NCBI GenBank assembly: GCA_003446735.1
Contig: DMCJ01000021.1
Span: forward strand, 1-5,632
Source of the DNA: Lachnospiraceae bacterium
Lineage (GTDB): Bacteria; Bacillota; Clostridia; Lachnospirales; Lachnospiraceae
DNA length: 5,632 nucleotides
Direction of reading: 5' to 3'
A model generated the notes under the pieces. That model saw nothing but the letters and a program-made list of their open reading frames with translations, had not been told where the DNA came from and made no database searches. How positions within the stretch are numbered: position 1 is the first letter of the stretch; the number at the start of each line of letters is the position of its first letter. A program made the position numbers and the translations under genes. Below are positions 5,143-5,632 of this stretch, piece by piece.

Positions 5143-5632
5143 TCATTTAATCTCTTCAAAAACAGCCGCTTCAAGTGGCGCAAGCTCCCCTTTGGGACTA
5201 TCCTCACCGGTACCAAATATCCTCTTCGCATTTTCAACACATGACGCATCATAAGTCGCAGGCTCTATAGATAAGTTAACAAGCACGACCGCTCTTGCAT
5301 CCTTATTTTCCCTGACATAAGCAAAGATCTGCAAATCTTCATGGAAGATTTCCTCATAGCCTCCATCCACGAGTTCCCTGTGCTTACGGCGAAGCTTTGA
5401 AAGCGCGATATAGTAATTTAAAACCGAGTCGGGATCTGCCATCTGCGTCTTAACGTTCACTGTTTTATAATCATCATGAACCGGCAGCCAGGGCTTTGTC
5501 TCACCGTTTCCTCCGGTAAATCCGGCATTTAAAGAGTCATCCCACTGCATGGGAGTGCGGGCAGAGTCCCTTGCAAAATGATGTACCCCGGCCATAGCCT
5601 CCTCCCCGGAATATCCTTCACCAAGGGCAAAT
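5143..5632 (-). CDS. GH13 alpha-glucosidase / oligo-1,6-glucosidase (partial, C-terminal part)
   Basis: The frame enters from the right edge and ends at TGA 5143-5145, giving 162 visible residues. The hallmark block is ARDSARTPMQWDDSLNAGF, close to the RDNARTPMQWD stretch of oligo-1,6-glucosidases, alpha-glucosidases and related GH13 enzymes. PWLPVHDDYKTVNV and DPDSVLNYYIALSKLRRKH follow and belong to the end of the catalytic barrel. The last 70 or so residues (GGYEEIFHEDLQIFAYVREN, ARAVVLVNLS) form the usual C-terminal beta domain. The enzyme would hydrolyse alpha-1,4 or alpha-1,6 glucosidic bonds in short malto- or isomalto-oligosaccharides, probably in the cytosol. The catalytic Asp/Glu residues and the N-terminus lie outside the window, so specificity cannot be assigned. 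The internal methionine at 5595 is not the start, because the frame is open upstream. A hairpin terminator follows the stop. Confidence 0.92.
   Translation of the reverse strand, partial: FALGEGYSGEEAMAGVHHFARDSARTPMQWDDSLNAGFTGGNGETKPWLPVHDDYKTVNVKTQMADPDSVLNYYIALSKLRRKHRELVDGGYEEIFHEDLQIFAYVRENKDARAVVLVNLSIEPATYDASCVENAKRIFGTGEDSPKGELAPLEAAVFEEIK

Noticed and set aside
5064..5252. Minus-strand 62-codon open frame over the GH13 end and the repeat
   Set aside because: It runs out of frame through the end of the GH13 gene and across the hairpin repeat into the promoter; no ribosome binding site or domain.

Overview
The window reads like chromosomal DNA from a clostridial Firmicute, most likely Lachnospiraceae (Butyrivibrio-like). 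The pointers are strong AGGAGG-type ribosome binding sites, moderate GC (about 45-50% in the stretches I counted by eye), frequent ATA/AGA codons, and a MATE transporter fused to an ATPase domain, an architecture I associate with that family. This placement is inference. All seven supported genes lie on the minus strand, so the order of transcription is right to left.

From the right edge: (1) the C-terminal part of a GH13 alpha-glucosidase (5143-5632, cut by the edge), ending at a hairpin with a T-rich tail; (2) a two-gene nucleotidyltransferase-HEPN module (4109-5037), with a DNA-binding helix-turn-helix fused to the N-terminus of the nucleotidyltransferase. A 34-bp near-perfect palindrome covers both promoter boxes of this module, which suggests autoregulation; (3) a nicotinamidase/isochorismatase-family hydrolase (3489-4007) with a clear promoter of its own; (4) an HD-domain phosphohydrolase (2916-3371); (5) an FkbM-family methyltransferase with an extra N-terminal Rossmann-like region (1733-2785), coupled through a TAATG stop/start overlap to (6) a MATE-family membrane transporter carrying a C-terminal RsbW-like ATP-binding domain (1-1733, running off the left edge).

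Three intergenic gaps hold copies of one palindromic repeat family (TGTGACAGGGGA...TCCCCTGTCACA), which look like REPIN-type non-autonomous elements. Two copies bracket the nucleotidyltransferase-HEPN module exactly, and that module is visibly more AT-rich than its flanks, so it may have arrived as a cassette. The third locus is a more complex cluster with two short tandem duplications.

The most notable items are the MATE-RsbW-like fusion and the HTH-MNT/HEPN pair with its promoter palindrome and its HEPN protein lacking the usual Rx4-6H histidine. No gap exceeds 300 bases, and I saw no rRNA, tRNA, riboswitch, CRISPR array or transposase gene.
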